A stretch of DNA of 64,000 nucleotides from CAWBXL01 sp963837365. Lineage in GTDB: Bacteria; Acidobacteriota; Terriglobia; Terriglobales; Acidobacteriaceae. The notes beneath the pieces were generated by a model. It did no database searches. It saw only the letters and a list, made by a program, of their open reading frames with translations, and was not told the DNA's origin. Positions 1-8,895 of this stretch are shown here, in pieces. A program made the translations under genes and the position numbers. Location: positions 1-64,000 of the forward strand of contig CAWIMW010000005.1 in NCBI GenBank assembly GCA_963837365.1, in the 5' to 3' direction. How positions within the stretch are numbered: the stretch's first letter is position 1; each line of letters begins with the position of its first letter.

Positions 1-284
1 TTCGATTCCGTTCCGTACAGCGTATGCCCAGCACGGCGTACAAACGCACGGGGTATTGTTACCGTGTACTACCATGTGCTGGTCTTGGTGCGGTGGCGAG
101 GGTGGGTTAGGGGCACTCGTCCTACGTTTACCAGATTATGAGATGTCGAGCATGTTTCATTTATGCCGATATGACGGGTGGTTTCAAAGATCGCCAGACG
201 CTGATTGCCCATTCACGATGACTGTAGTCTTTAAACAATAGAGTACAGATTGAGCGACATAGATAGCCGATGTTGCTTGACATG
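1..284. other. no recognisable gene
   Basis: No open frame in this stretch resembles a known family and no start has a convincing ribosome binding site. It lies directly outside the likely left end of the IS256-type element that follows. Confidence 0.4.
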
Positions 285-339
285 AGGGTGTAAATAGAAC
301 TGTGTAAACGGCCATGGGAGGAAGAGAATAGGAGACCCC
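285..339 (+). mobile_element. probable left end of IS256-type element
   Basis: The stretch around 288-312 reads GGGTGTAAATAGAACTGTG followed by TAAAC. It resembles the terminal repeats of IS256-family elements (a tract of the type TGTAAA..ACTGTGTAAA), and a purine-rich ribosome binding site precedes the transposase ATG at 340. The matching right end was not found, in line with the truncated transposase. Confidence 0.4.
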
Positions 340-732
340 ATGACCATTGACAAGAAGCTGATCGATCAACTGCTCACCGATTACCAGAAGCCCGAGGATA
401 TCATCGGGGAGAACGGTCTGCTCAAGGAGCTGACCAAAGCCATCCTGGAACGAGCGCTGGAAGCCGAGATGACGGATCATCTGGGCTATGAGAAACACGA
501 CCCGGCGGGCCACCACCGCGGCAACACGCGCAACGGGAAAAGCCCAAAAACCTTGCAGGGCGACTTCGGGGAACTGGAGTTGGAGACGCCACGCGATCGC
601 AAAGCGACGTTCGAGCCCAAGATCGTGGCCAAGGGACAGAGACGCTGGACCGGCTTCGACGACAAGATCATCTCGATGGAGGAGGTCGGTGAAGTTGTTT
701 GGCGGGAGTCGGAGGAGGAGGTCGAAGTTTGA
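340..732 (+). pseudogene. IS256-family (Mutator-type) transposase, N-terminal fragment
   Basis: Residues 1-112 read as the N-terminus of an IS256/Mutator transposase, with the typical stretch HLGYEKHDPAGHHRGNTRNG near residue 48 and ETPRDRKATFEPKIVAKGQ near residue 83. Similarity stops at about position 680, just after FDDKIISM. Intact family members run to about 400 residues, so the DDE catalytic domain is missing. The last 17 codons read, out of frame, into a fragment of a PD-(D/E)XK endonuclease. The element is dead. The breakpoint looks like a deletion or recombination junction rather than a point mutation. Confidence 0.85.
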
Positions 733-769
733 GGTTTATCGGGAGGGGTGGTGGGTTTTGGGAAATTAA
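681..769 (+). pseudogene. PD-(D/E)XK endonuclease C-terminal remnant, copy 1
   Basis: Frame 2 (the frame of the second remnant at 830) encodes SVKLFGGSRRRRSKFEVYREG followed by WWVLG and a stop. It is the C-terminal tip of the group I intron-associated PD-(D/E)XK endonuclease family, whose members end in a similar Tyr-Arg-Glu-Ala/Gly-Trp motif. It is fused downstream of the IS256 fragment. About 80 bp are nearly identical to 940-1018. Confidence 0.55.
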
Positions 770-776
770 AAATCCT

Positions 777-803
777 TACCACAGAGAACACAGAGGGAAC
801 CAC
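777..803. repeat. CACAGAG-type dispersed intergenic repeat
   Basis: Short tract with ACCACAGAGAACACAGAGGG. Related purine-rich tracts occur at 18836-18880 and 39888-39940, always between genes. The repeat sits between the two endonuclease remnants, consistent with a tail that was duplicated along with them. Confidence 0.45.
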
Positions 804-829
804 GGGATGGTGGGTATTGCTTTCGGCCG

Positions 830-1057
830 TTGGGGCACTCGGTACGGGCTTATACAGAAAATGAGATTGATGCCTTGGTTTGTTGTGTAGTGCCGGAGGA
901 TGCCTGGTATGTGTTTCCTGCGGAGGTGTTTCGGGGGAGGCGGTCGGTGAACTTGTTTGGCGGGAGTCGGAGGTTGCGGTCTAAGTTTGAGAAGTATCGG
1001 GAGGGGTGGTGGGTTTTGGGCGCGAAGACCGCGGCTAAAGCCGGGTCAGTGCGGTGA
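830..1057 (+). pseudogene. PD-(D/E)XK endonuclease C-terminal remnant, copy 2
   Basis: The 75-residue frame starts at a TTG with no clear ribosome binding site and reads as the C-terminal half of a group I intron-associated PD-(D/E)XK endonuclease: YTENEIDALVCCVVPEDAWY, then FPAEVF, then the basic tail ending KYREGWWVLG. The catalytic PD...(D/E)XK core is absent, so it cannot be a functional nuclease. The frame then runs through a dispersed repeat (GCTAAAGCCG type) before stopping, showing that the original stop is lost. Confidence 0.55.
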
Positions 1058-1100
1058 TTTTTATCGCAGCGCTTAAGGGCTGCGCCACCCAAAAGAGCAA
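1024..1100. repeat. GCTAAAGCCG / GCTGCGCCACCC dispersed repeat, copy A
   Basis: This tract carries GCGGCTAAAGCCGGGT and, about 45 bp on, GGGCTGCGCCACCCAAAA. The same two blocks in the same order occur at 32203-32272 upstream of hemG. It is an intergenic repeat family of unknown function. Confidence 0.5.
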
Positions 1101-1133
1101 GACAACGCGATTGAGGATGAGGCATCCGGCCCG

Positions 1134-1997
1134 ATGCCGCATAATAGTTCGATGTCAGATACTGGAGCCATAACCCATATCAGCGACACGGCCCTGATGG
1201 TGGCCGCTTGTCGCGCGCATGAAACTGAGTTGGAAGACGCCTACGTGCGTGATCCGTTTGCGGCGCGACTGGCTGGGGAGCGCGGGCCGGCGATCCTTCA
1301 CGGGTTGCCACATGCCAATGTGTTGCGCATCGGACTTGCCATTCGCACCCGTTTTGTCGATGAGTTGCTGCTGGGAGCGCTGGCGGCATATCCGATCGCG
1401 ACCGTGTTGAGCGTGGGCTGCGGTCTGGACACGCGGCCGTGGCGGCTCGACCTTGCGCCAGATCTGCGCTGGATTGAAATCGACTTCGCCGAGGTACTCG
1501 ATTACAAGGAGCGGCTGATGTCGGGCGAGACGCCTCGCTGCCGCCGCGACCGCCTCACAGCCGACGTCAATGATCCGGCACAACGGCAGGCGATATACGA
1601 AGCAGCAGGCCCTGCGACCGCACTGATGATCACCGAAGGCTTGCTCCTGTACCTCCCGGCTGCGACGGTAGAGGCGCTGGCCTCCGAAAGCCGGAACCAG
1701 AGCGGTATTGCACACTGGATCAGCGACATTACCAGCAGTGCTTTTACCAGGGTGCTGGGTGGCGGTGACGCGATGCAGTCCATTCGACACGTGCAGGCAT
1801 CCGATGCTTTGAAAGGCGAGCAGATCTTGGAGGTGCTCGGACGCCACGGCTGGACGACTGCGGCAATGGGAAGTTACATCACCGATGTGGAGTTCACGCG
1901 CGAACGCGTCCGCCGCATGATGGGCGGGACTACACCGCCACGGCCGCCGTTTCCGCCGGGTGATCCGACGGGGGTGCACCGGTTGGTGCGGAGGTAG
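1134..1997 (+). CDS. class I SAM-dependent methyltransferase, LCM family
   Basis: A 287-residue protein of the leucine carboxyl methyltransferase-like family (PF04072 type), which in bacteria contains mostly O-methyltransferases of unknown substrate. An N-terminal DTALMVAACRAHETEL helix is followed by the SAM-binding loop LSVGCGLDTRPWRL (around residue 93) and the acidic strand IEIDFAEVLDYKERL, which normally contacts the ribose. A second start at 1152 is possible. No neighbour suggests a substrate. Confidence 0.85.
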   Translation: MPHNSSMSDTGAITHISDTALMVAACRAHETELEDAYVRDPFAARLAGERGPAILHGLPHANVLRIGLAIRTRFVDELLLGALAAYPIATVLSVGCGLDTRPWRLDLAPDLRWIEIDFAEVLDYKERLMSGETPRCRRDRLTADVNDPAQRQAIYEAAGPATALMITEGLLLYLPAATVEALASESRNQSGIAHWISDITSSAFTRVLGGGDAMQSIRHVQASDALKGEQILEVLGRHGWTTAAMGSYITDVEFTRERVRRMMGGTTPPRPPFPPGDPTGVHRLVRR

Positions 1998-2059
1998 GCC
2001 GGTACGGTGTCTCACGAGGATGCCCAGGGAACCGTCTGGTTCAGGAAATCATCACGCCA

Positions 2060-2311
2060 CTACGCGTAGTAGGCGGCGTTCTTCTCCAGGAAGTGCTGCT
2101 TTTCAACTGGGAGGTCGTCGGCGGTGAAAATTGAATCTGAGGTGCAGGCTGGGATGCAGGCTCCGCAGTCGATGCAGTCGTTCGGGTCAATGTAAAGCTG
2201 GGTGGCAGTTTCGAAGGCCGGCTCGTCCTTTTTGGGATGAATGCAATCCACCGGGCAAGCGTCCACACAGAGTTCGTCTTTGATGCAGGTGTCGGTAATT
2301 ACGTAGGCCAT
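2060..2311 (-). CDS. 7Fe-type bacterial ferredoxin
   Basis: An 83-residue soluble electron carrier. Cys9, Cys15, Cys19 and Cys23 form one ligand set and Cys46, Cys49, Cys52 and Cys56 (CIDCGACIPAC) the other. This spacing is typical of [3Fe-4S]/[4Fe-4S] seven-iron ferredoxins. The acidic surface and the length fit the family. It is transcribed alone on the minus strand, with the trehalase gene 245 bp upstream on the same strand. The redox partner is unknown. Confidence 0.92.
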   Translation of the reverse strand: MAYVITDTCIKDELCVDACPVDCIHPKKDEPAFETATQLYIDPNDCIDCGACIPACTSDSIFTADDLPVEKQHFLEKNAAYYA

Positions 2312-2555
2312 TGGCTCCCTCTGATAAAAAATGATGTCTGCACGCCCAACCTGACTTTGGAACCTCGACTTCGGCGTGCTGGTTCAACGCCGGGTTGTCG
2401 GCTTGATCTCAGGTTGATCGTACTTTTATTTTCTCTGCGGATGGCCGATCCGGATGTGATGGTGATCACTGGCAAATGTGACCCTGATTGAGGGAGATGT
2501 CGGATTTTGCGGGGACACCCGATTACCGACTCAGAGCACGTCGCACCCTCTTGGT

Positions 2556-4196
2556 TCATTTGCCCTTTGGCGTGGCCTTCATCAGTTCCAGGAACACTCC
2601 GTTGGTCCAGCCGAAGCCCACTACATTTTCGTGATAGCCGGCCTGGAGGTTGGTTTCCGAGGAGCGGGTTACTACATTGTATTTTTCGCGGATGGTGCCG
2701 TCGCGCTGGAAGTTTTCGGCTATTGTCGCGACGAATTTGGAGGCGATGCGATTGGCCGCGTCGGTGAAACCGTAGTGGCGTAGGCCTGTGGTGGCAATCC
2801 ATTGGATGGGGGCCCAGCCGTAAGGGTAGTCCCACTGGACTCCGGTGGCCTTTGTGCTCATGGCCAGGCCTCCAGGCTGTTCGAAGGCGGAGAGGTGTGC
2901 GGCTACTGCTTTGGCTTGAGCGGGCTTGGCCCAGCCGGTCCAGAGCGGGTAGAACGTTGTCGCGTATTCGTAGGTGGAGCGCGTGTTGGTGGTGAAGTTG
3001 TAGTCGAAGAACATTCCTTGTTTTGCATCCCAGAAATATTGGGTCATGCGCCGCTTGCGCTGGGCGGCTTGTTGGCGCCATTTGCCGGCTTCAGCGGTTT
3101 TGCCCAGGGTTGCCGCCATGGCCTCCAGATCTTTTTCTGTTTTGTAGAGCAGGCTATTCAGGCCTACGGGAGCGTAGTGGTGCGTAGCCGCGCCGTAGGG
3201 GCCGAAGCGGAAGGAGATGTCGAAGCCGGACTCGCGCATGGCGCGGTCGCCTTTGTAGTAGTCGGCGGTCAGGGATATGGTCTTCACCGTGTCGCATTTG
3301 GTAGTGTTGGCGGGTTCGGTGTCGCAAAGTTGGACTGCGTACTTTGCTCCCGTGGCGTTGTCTGTGGTGCTTTTCTCGATCAGATATTTGCTGCCCTCTT
3401 TTGGATGGCCCAGGAAATATGCCGCTACATGACGGTAGTAGCCGGGTTCTCCTTCTACGCTTTCAGGAGCGGGGCCGTTGCCGAAATCGTAGTAGCGGGA
3501 GAGTCCGGTGTTGCCGGCCAGGTGCGGTTCGTGCGTCCAGAGAGCGTGGTCTTTGACTGCGTCTTCGTATGCTTTGGCCAGCCAGGCTTGGGTTGCGGGG
3601 CTGGGTTTCTCGGCGTCGTAGACGGCGAGGATCATCGAGGTCAGGAACGGCGGCTGGGAGCGCGTTAGATAGTAGCTACGATTGGCGTTGAGGACCGCGC
3701 CGTAGTGTTCGATCTCGAAGAAGAAGTTTTCGACCATGCCGCGGGCTTGCTGGGTGCGGCCATCGCGGAGCAGGCCCAGGATGATGAAGTAACTGTCCCA
3801 GCCGTACATTTCGTTGAAGCGGCCTCCGGGGACTACGTAATTGTTGGGCAGGTAGAGCAGGCCCGGCGGTGTCAAGGCATGGGGATTGATCTCGCCTAGA
3901 TGATGGATTTCAGGAAGGCGTCGGATGGTTACGTTGCACTTTTTCGGAAGGGCGGAGACGTCGGCGGGCTCGGGGAAATCGGATGGGAGGTAGAGAGCCG
4001 AGGGACCGGAAAGTTTGGGATCGACGATGGTGTCGCAGCTGGTCAGGGAGCGGGTCAGGGCGTCCCAGTGGGTGGAGATGTATTGGCGGACTGGCTCCAG
4101 ATTTTTTTGATTTTGTGCGGTTAGGCGAGGCGCGAGGGACAGGAGACCGACGAGGCAGAAGACGAACGGGACGAGTTTTCGATTGCTTGTTTGCAT
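2556..4196 (-). CDS. treA: periplasmic trehalase, glycoside hydrolase family 37
   Basis: A 546-residue secreted enzyme that splits alpha,alpha-trehalose into two glucose molecules. Residues 1-27 form a signal peptide ending near LTAQ. Trehalase signature 1 (PGGRFNEMYGWDSYF) lies at 123-137 and signature 2 (QWDYPYGWAP) near residue 450, both intact, and total length matches GH37. It is a single gene. The export signal points to use of external trehalose rather than turnover of the cytoplasmic osmolyte. Confidence 0.95.
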   Translation of the reverse strand: MQTSNRKLVPFVFCLVGLLSLAPRLTAQNQKNLEPVRQYISTHWDALTRSLTSCDTIVDPKLSGPSALYLPSDFPEPADVSALPKKCNVTIRRLPEIHHLGEINPHALTPPGLLYLPNNYVVPGGRFNEMYGWDSYFIILGLLRDGRTQQARGMVENFFFEIEHYGAVLNANRSYYLTRSQPPFLTSMILAVYDAEKPSPATQAWLAKAYEDAVKDHALWTHEPHLAGNTGLSRYYDFGNGPAPESVEGEPGYYRHVAAYFLGHPKEGSKYLIEKSTTDNATGAKYAVQLCDTEPANTTKCDTVKTISLTADYYKGDRAMRESGFDISFRFGPYGAATHHYAPVGLNSLLYKTEKDLEAMAATLGKTAEAGKWRQQAAQRKRRMTQYFWDAKQGMFFDYNFTTNTRSTYEYATTFYPLWTGWAKPAQAKAVAAHLSAFEQPGGLAMSTKATGVQWDYPYGWAPIQWIATTGLRHYGFTDAANRIASKFVATIAENFQRDGTIREKYNVVTRSSETNLQAGYHENVVGFGWTNGVFLELMKATPKGK

Positions 4197-4399
4197 GGGC
4201 TTTTAGCATCTTAACTCCCTGAGATGGTGGGTTGGGATGGTCCTGAGTGAAATGCAAAGTCAAAAGCCCCACCCAAAGTCGCAAAAGACGCGATTTAGAA
4301 TGAGGCCCCTCGTTCCCTCGCTGGCAATCACTTTGGAATAGCTAAACAACACGGATGGATTTGTAGTTCCCTGTTCTCAGTTCCCAGTTCTCAGGTGAG
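4197..4399. other. intergenic spacer with short repeats
   Basis: No gene is visible. The spacer has a GCCCCACCCAAAGTCGC tract around 4266, related in style to the hairpin repeats at 35245-35420, and tandem TTCTCAGTTCCCAGTTCTCAG near 4374-4395. Confidence 0.4.
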
Positions 4400-4429
4400 G
4401 CAAAGGCCACGGCTGCTCGTGGCCTTTGC
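4400..4429 (-). terminator. stem-loop terminator of esterase-like gene
   Basis: Perfect 11-bp arms GCAAAGGCCAC (4400-4410) and GTGGCCTTTGC (4419-4429) with an 8-nt loop lie 10 bp past the stop codon at 4439. Confidence 0.7.
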
Positions 4430-4438
4430 TTTGGGATA

Positions 4439-5842
4439 CTACCAGCGCTTGCACTTTTGTTGCTGAGGCACGAACTTTGAGCCGGCCAGGTCCGCGTCGG
4501 TGAAGCCGAAGACGAAGAACTGGTTGGGGTTGTCGAAAGTGGTGCCCTTGCCGGAGCCGTCATCAGCGTCTTTCAGGAAGTCGTTGTCGTTGGCGACCCA
4601 CAGAGTGTGCAGCTTGGTGGCGCCGTTCGAGACATCGGGGCCGAAAGCCAGGCCTTCCAGTTTGGATGGGATCAGCCTGGTGTCCATGCTGATAGGCGGG
4701 GCGGTCAACGTGGCGACGATATCCAGGAACAGAGTCTTAGTTACGGCGTTCTGCGCGGCTGTGGTTCCGTCCATATTAGTCACGTCAACTGCGCCAGCCA
4801 GGTCAATCTTGAAAACTTGCTTGACCTTGGCCTTGCTGCCATCGCCCAAACCTTTGCCGTCGCGCTCATCCACCAGAAACTCATGCTGGTTGAGGGCCAC
4901 GATGTCACTGACGCCGGAGCCGGTGGTCAGCAAGTAGGCATACTCTTGGGTCTTGCCGCTACGGATATCGATGGTCACGATACGCAGCAGTTTTGCGGCA
5001 TCTCCGCCTTCGAGGTTGTCCTGGATCAATGCGGCTTGCATCATGCCGACCAGGGTCTTGCCGTCGGGTGTGATGGCCAAGCCTTCCATGCCTTTGTTGG
5101 CGGTGCGGCCGGTGGTGTTGCCGCTGATTTCATCCTTGCCGACTGGACTCAGGTTGGGAACGAATAGATTGTCAGGCAACTTGAAAGCGCGGGTGCGGAT
5201 GCCAAGCAGGCGATCAAACTCGTACACGTAAGGACCATATTCGTCAGAAATGAAAACGCTGCGGCCATCATTGGATACGCGGATGCTTTCGGGGTCCAAG
5301 CGGGCATCGCGGGGGTTGCCGGAGTTTTTCGCCGGGTCGAAGTTGTCGGAGCGGCCGGTGAAGAAGTGAAAGAAGAAATTGTTTTGCGGAGGGACGCCGG
5401 AGCCCACGCCGAGTCCATCGCCGGTACCGTAGACGAGCGGAGTCAGGCTCCAGAGCAGGGTGGTGCGGCGGAGTGTCGGGGTGAGCGTGAAGGGAAGACC
5501 CGTGCCGCTGGTGTTGGGGTCCAAGTCCATCGTAATGGTGTGGAAACGCGCGATGTAGGAAACCGTGTCATCTACGTCCGAGTCGTAAGAGTTGGCGTTG
5601 GGGCCGCGATCGGGAAGACCGATAAACGTGTTGCCGGCCGCATAGGCGAAACCGGAGCCGAGTCCGCCGAGGAGGCTGGCGGGGACGCCGTTCTCCAGGG
5701 TGTTGCGCAGCCCGGAGAGATCAGAGTAGGGGCCGGCTTTGGATCCGGTGAGCTTGCCGATGGCAAGCAGTTGGACCTGGGCGTCGAGCTGGGTGGCCAG
5801 AGAGATTGAGATAAAGACAAGCGACAGCAAGAGTTTTTTCAC
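4439..5842 (-). CDS. secreted esterase-like/phytase-like propeller protein
   Basis: The protein belongs to the 'esterase-like activity of phytase' family (PF13449 type), secreted beta-propeller-like proteins often of unproven substrate. The GTG start at 5842 is chosen because AGGAGG lies 10 nt upstream and it begins directly at the signal peptide VKKLLLSLVFISISLATQLDA; a longer ATG frame to 5887 is less likely. Family blocks visible include IGLPDRGPNAN, DPESIRVSNDGRSVFISDEYG and NKGMEGLAITPDGKTLVG. Length is 467 residues. The neighbouring hydrolase and trehalase suggest a scavenging role, but this is inference. Confidence 0.8.
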   Translation of the reverse strand: MKKLLLSLVFISISLATQLDAQVQLLAIGKLTGSKAGPYSDLSGLRNTLENGVPASLLGGLGSGFAYAAGNTFIGLPDRGPNANSYDSDVDDTVSYIARFHTITMDLDPNTSGTGLPFTLTPTLRRTTLLWSLTPLVYGTGDGLGVGSGVPPQNNFFFHFFTGRSDNFDPAKNSGNPRDARLDPESIRVSNDGRSVFISDEYGPYVYEFDRLLGIRTRAFKLPDNLFVPNLSPVGKDEISGNTTGRTANKGMEGLAITPDGKTLVGMMQAALIQDNLEGGDAAKLLRIVTIDIRSGKTQEYAYLLTTGSGVSDIVALNQHEFLVDERDGKGLGDGSKAKVKQVFKIDLAGAVDVTNMDGTTAAQNAVTKTLFLDIVATLTAPPISMDTRLIPSKLEGLAFGPDVSNGATKLHTLWVANDNDFLKDADDGSGKGTTFDNPNQFFVFGFTDADLAGSKFVPQQQKCKRW

Positions 5843-6006
5843 GAACGGAGTTCCTCCTGGGATTTGTACGGATGGATTGAATTCCATGATCGGGAGACGA
5901 CCGGCACGGCGAGGTTAATATGCGGTTAAAATCTGATGAAAATTTGTGGCACAGCATTGCTAACCTGTTGAGGGGGAGACTGTCCAATCAGGTCTTGGAG
6001 GGCCTA

Positions 6007-7165
6007 ATGGCACTTTCCCGGTGGCTGGCGAAGTCCGTACTCTCCATTCTGTTGGCGGCTGGCTTGCGCAGCACAGCTACCCGCGCCGCGAGTGGTTGAT
6101 CTGGCCGCGTCCGATGGAATCCTTCTAAAAGCTACTTACTTTGCCGCGGCCAAACCTGGGCCGGGAGTGTTGCTGCTGCATCAGTGCGACCAGCAACGAA
6201 AGATTTGGGACGGGCTGCCGGAAAGGATGGCCGCGAAAGGGATCCATGTGCTCACGGTGGACAATCGCGGCTATGGGGAAAGCGGAGGCGTGCCGCACGA
6301 CAAACTGACGCAGGCAGAGGCGCAGAAAATCGTTACGGAAAAGTGGCCAGGCGACTTTGACGCGGCCTACCAATTTCTGCTGAAACAGCCCGGAGTTCAA
6401 AGCGAAATGATGGGAGCGGGCGGGGCCAGTTGTGGAGTCAACAATGCCATCAAGCTGGCGCGGCGGCATCCGGAAGTGAAAGCGCTGATGCTGCTGTCCG
6501 GTCCCACCGATCGCAACGGGCGGTTGTTTCTTCAGTCTTCCAAAGACATACCGGTGTTTGTAGCGGCTGCGGAAGACGATCAGTACGACAGTTTCCCGGA
6601 GGACATGCAGTGGTTGTTTACGGTGTCGTCAAATCCGGCCAGCCGGTTTCAGTGGTATGCGACGGGAAGGCATGGGGCGGAGATGTTTGGGCCGCACCCG
6701 GAGCTGATGAACATGATCGCGGAGTGGTTTGTGGCCACGCTAATGAATAAGGCGGCAAGCCTGCCGAAGACCAATGGTTCGCGCTTGGAGCCAGCGGTGG
6801 CGAGCGCGCTGGAGCAGATGGAGCAGCCCGGTGAGGTGAGCGAAGCGGTAAAGACGCTTGCGGGAATACGGGCCAAAGCCCCCAAGAGTGTGCCTTCTGA
6901 GGCAATTGTGAATGCCCTGGGATACGAGCACATACAGTCTGATGATGCGAAGGGAGCGGTGGAAATCATGAAGCTGAATGCCGGCGCGCATCCCGATTCG
7001 CCGAATGCCTATGACAGTTTGGCGGATGCCTATTTGGCAAATGGGCAGAAAGAGCTGGCTATGGAGAACGCCAAGAAGGCGCTGGAACTGCTGGGTTTGG
7101 ATACCAAGGATGATGAAGCCCGCAAAAAGGCCATTCGGGAGAGCGCCGAGCGGAAGTTGAAGTAG
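6007..7165 (+). CDS. secreted alpha/beta hydrolase, frameshifted in the signal peptide
   Basis: The main frame (GTG 6092 to 7165, 357 residues) is a dienelactone-hydrolase-like alpha/beta hydrolase with nucleophile motif GASCG near residue 112 and a C-terminal helical, TPR-like tail. Upstream, an ATG at 6007 with a good GGAGG site starts a signal peptide (MALSRWLAKSVLSILLAA) in another frame, which stops at 6097. Dropping one G near 6061 joins the two into one protein with a signal peptide ending near ACAAQLPAP. I therefore annotate one gene with a single-base insertion, probably a sequence error. The alternative is a leaderless product from GTG 6092. Confidence 0.75.
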
Positions 7166-7305
7166 GGGCCGGGGTTTTGAGGGTTTTGGATAAAAATCCC
7201 TGATACTGGCTATAACCTCTTTCGATTGGAAGTTTGGGTAGTTTCGGTTAGTCTATCCGTTCTCAAAAATTGGGCCGCCGAGCCGGCTCTCACCCAAGGA
7301 GATAC

Positions 7306-8736
7306 ATGCCCACCGAACTACGAGATTTTCTGGCACTGTCGTATGCGGAACTGGAAGAGTTGAATCTGCAAGCGAAAGAACAGCGCAAAAACCGCGTTCC
7401 TATTGACGTGATACGGGAAGAGCGGCTGAAGTATTTGACCGACGAGAAGCGGATCAAGGCAGTGACAGTCATGTTCAGCGACCTGGAGGGCCGGCTGCAC
7501 ATGTTGGACTACGACAAGAAGTTCCTGCTGAAGAGCTGGGACAACCTGACCTTTGACGGATCTTCGATTCGCGGGTTTACGGCGCAGCGGGAGAGCGATT
7601 TGCGGTTGGGGATTGACTGGGGGGCCTTCTACTGGGGGCCAGCCGATTTCTTTGGCCCGGGCAAGGTTCTGGTCTTCGGGGATGTCATTGAAAAGCAAGG
7701 CGGGGCTTATGCGGCAGACATTCGGGGCATTCTGAAGGGATACGCTGAAGGGCTCCATAAGAAGGAAGGGTATACCCTCAACGCTGCCAACGAAATCGAA
7801 GGATTTATCTTCGCTGGGACTGACGCCGAGAGGAAATTTCACCAGACGGGCAAGTTCGAGTATGTGAACACCGGCGGATACTATCATTCGCTGCCCGGTG
7901 ATCCTCTGCGCGGCTTTATCGATACGACGGCCGAAGTACAGCGCGCGATGGGTTTCCAGAACGAAAAAGACCACCCGGAAGTTGCGCCTTCGCAGTTTGA
8001 AATCAACTACGGTTACGGTGAAGTGGTCGCGGCGGCGGACCAAATCCAGCTTTACAAGCTGATTTGCCGCGAAGTGGCCACCAAGATGGGCATGACGGCT
8101 TCGTTCCTACCCAAGCCCGTGGTTGGGGTCAACGGTTCCGGTATGCACACCAACGTTTCCATCAGCAAAGGTGGAAAGAACCTGTTCTGGGATGCGAAGG
8201 GCGAGGAGAAACTCAGCGAGCTGGGATGGGCGTTTATCGATCGTATTCTCACTCATGGCAATGACATCTGCTTACTGCTCAACGCCAGCGTGAATGCCTA
8301 TCGCCGGCTCGATCCGCACTTTGAAGCTCCGAACCAGATCAAGGCTTCCCCGGTGGACCGCGGCTCGATGGTGCGCGTGCCCATCGGGAACGACAAGAGC
8401 ATGCGGGTGGAAGTACGATCGGTGAGCCCGGATGCCAATCCGTACCTGGTGCTTTATTCGATCTTCAAGACTGGAATTGACGGCGACACTGCGAAAATCA
8501 AGAATTTGCGTCAGGCCGAGCGGTATTTGCCGGACAACATCTACACGGCCTTGGAGCACTTCCGTGGCGCCAAGTGGGTTACGGAGCTTCTTGGCGAAGA
8601 TGTGAAGGAACGGTATGCGGACCTGAAGCAGGCTTCTGCGGACCGGTGCCCGAGGTTGCTGGGTACCGTAGTGAAAGGGCCGGAGGTACAGTTCCACCAC
8701 GAGGTTTACAACCAGTATTTGTGGAACCAGTTCTAG
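7306..8736 (+). CDS. glnA: glutamine synthetase
   Basis: A 476-residue ATP-dependent enzyme joining ammonia to glutamate. The ATG at 7306 is preferred over an upstream in-frame start because AAGGAG lies 4 nt before it. Visible blocks are DNLTFDGSSIRGF, PSQFEINYGYGEVVAAADQ, the ATP-site region NGSGMHTNVSI and the Arg-rich GSMVRVPIGNDKS. The usual adenylylation loop (NLYDLPPEE) is not seen near the C-terminus, where the protein ends HHEVYNQYLWNQF, so control by GlnE-type adenylylation is doubtful. It is monocistronic, with its own terminator. Confidence 0.95.
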   Translation: MPTELRDFLALSYAELEELNLQAKEQRKNRVPIDVIREERLKYLTDEKRIKAVTVMFSDLEGRLHMLDYDKKFLLKSWDNLTFDGSSIRGFTAQRESDLRLGIDWGAFYWGPADFFGPGKVLVFGDVIEKQGGAYAADIRGILKGYAEGLHKKEGYTLNAANEIEGFIFAGTDAERKFHQTGKFEYVNTGGYYHSLPGDPLRGFIDTTAEVQRAMGFQNEKDHPEVAPSQFEINYGYGEVVAAADQIQLYKLICREVATKMGMTASFLPKPVVGVNGSGMHTNVSISKGGKNLFWDAKGEEKLSELGWAFIDRILTHGNDICLLLNASVNAYRRLDPHFEAPNQIKASPVDRGSMVRVPIGNDKSMRVEVRSVSPDANPYLVLYSIFKTGIDGDTAKIKNLRQAERYLPDNIYTALEHFRGAKWVTELLGEDVKERYADLKQASADRCPRLLGTVVKGPEVQFHHEVYNQYLWNQF

Positions 8737-8751
8737 AGGAGTTGGTTGCGT

Positions 8752-8780
8752 AAAGGCCACGCGAAAGCGTGGTCTTTTTT
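8752..8780 (+). terminator. rho-independent terminator of glnA
   Basis: Arms AAAGGCCACGC and GCGTGGTCTTT close on a GAAA tetraloop and run into six T's, 16 bp after the glnA stop. Confidence 0.9.
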
Positions 8781-8865
8781 ATTAGGAATCGTTCGGCTCC
8801 ACCGGCATGCCAGCCGTAAATGGCCAGGTCAATACCGTCCGAAGAGTTTATGGAGGCTGTAGGCA

Positions 8866-8887
8866 GCGCGGGCAGGAGTGCCCGCGC
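8866..8887 (-). terminator. stem-loop downstream of radical SAM gene
   Basis: Perfect 9-bp arms GCGCGGGCA / TGCCCGCGC with a 4-nt loop, 8 bp past the stop codon at 8896. There is no strong T run, so it may instead be one of the dispersed GC-rich hairpins. Confidence 0.5.
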
Positions 8888-8895
8888 CACATATT

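Noticed and set aside
1..20. TTCGATTCC at the window start as a tRNA T-loop
   Set aside because: Only a few bases are available; the stem partner would lie outside the window and no CCA-adjacent acceptor stem follows.
1155..2015. 286-codon open frame on the minus strand
   Set aside because: Antisense shadow of the methyltransferase gene; composition is Arg/His-rich and matches no family.
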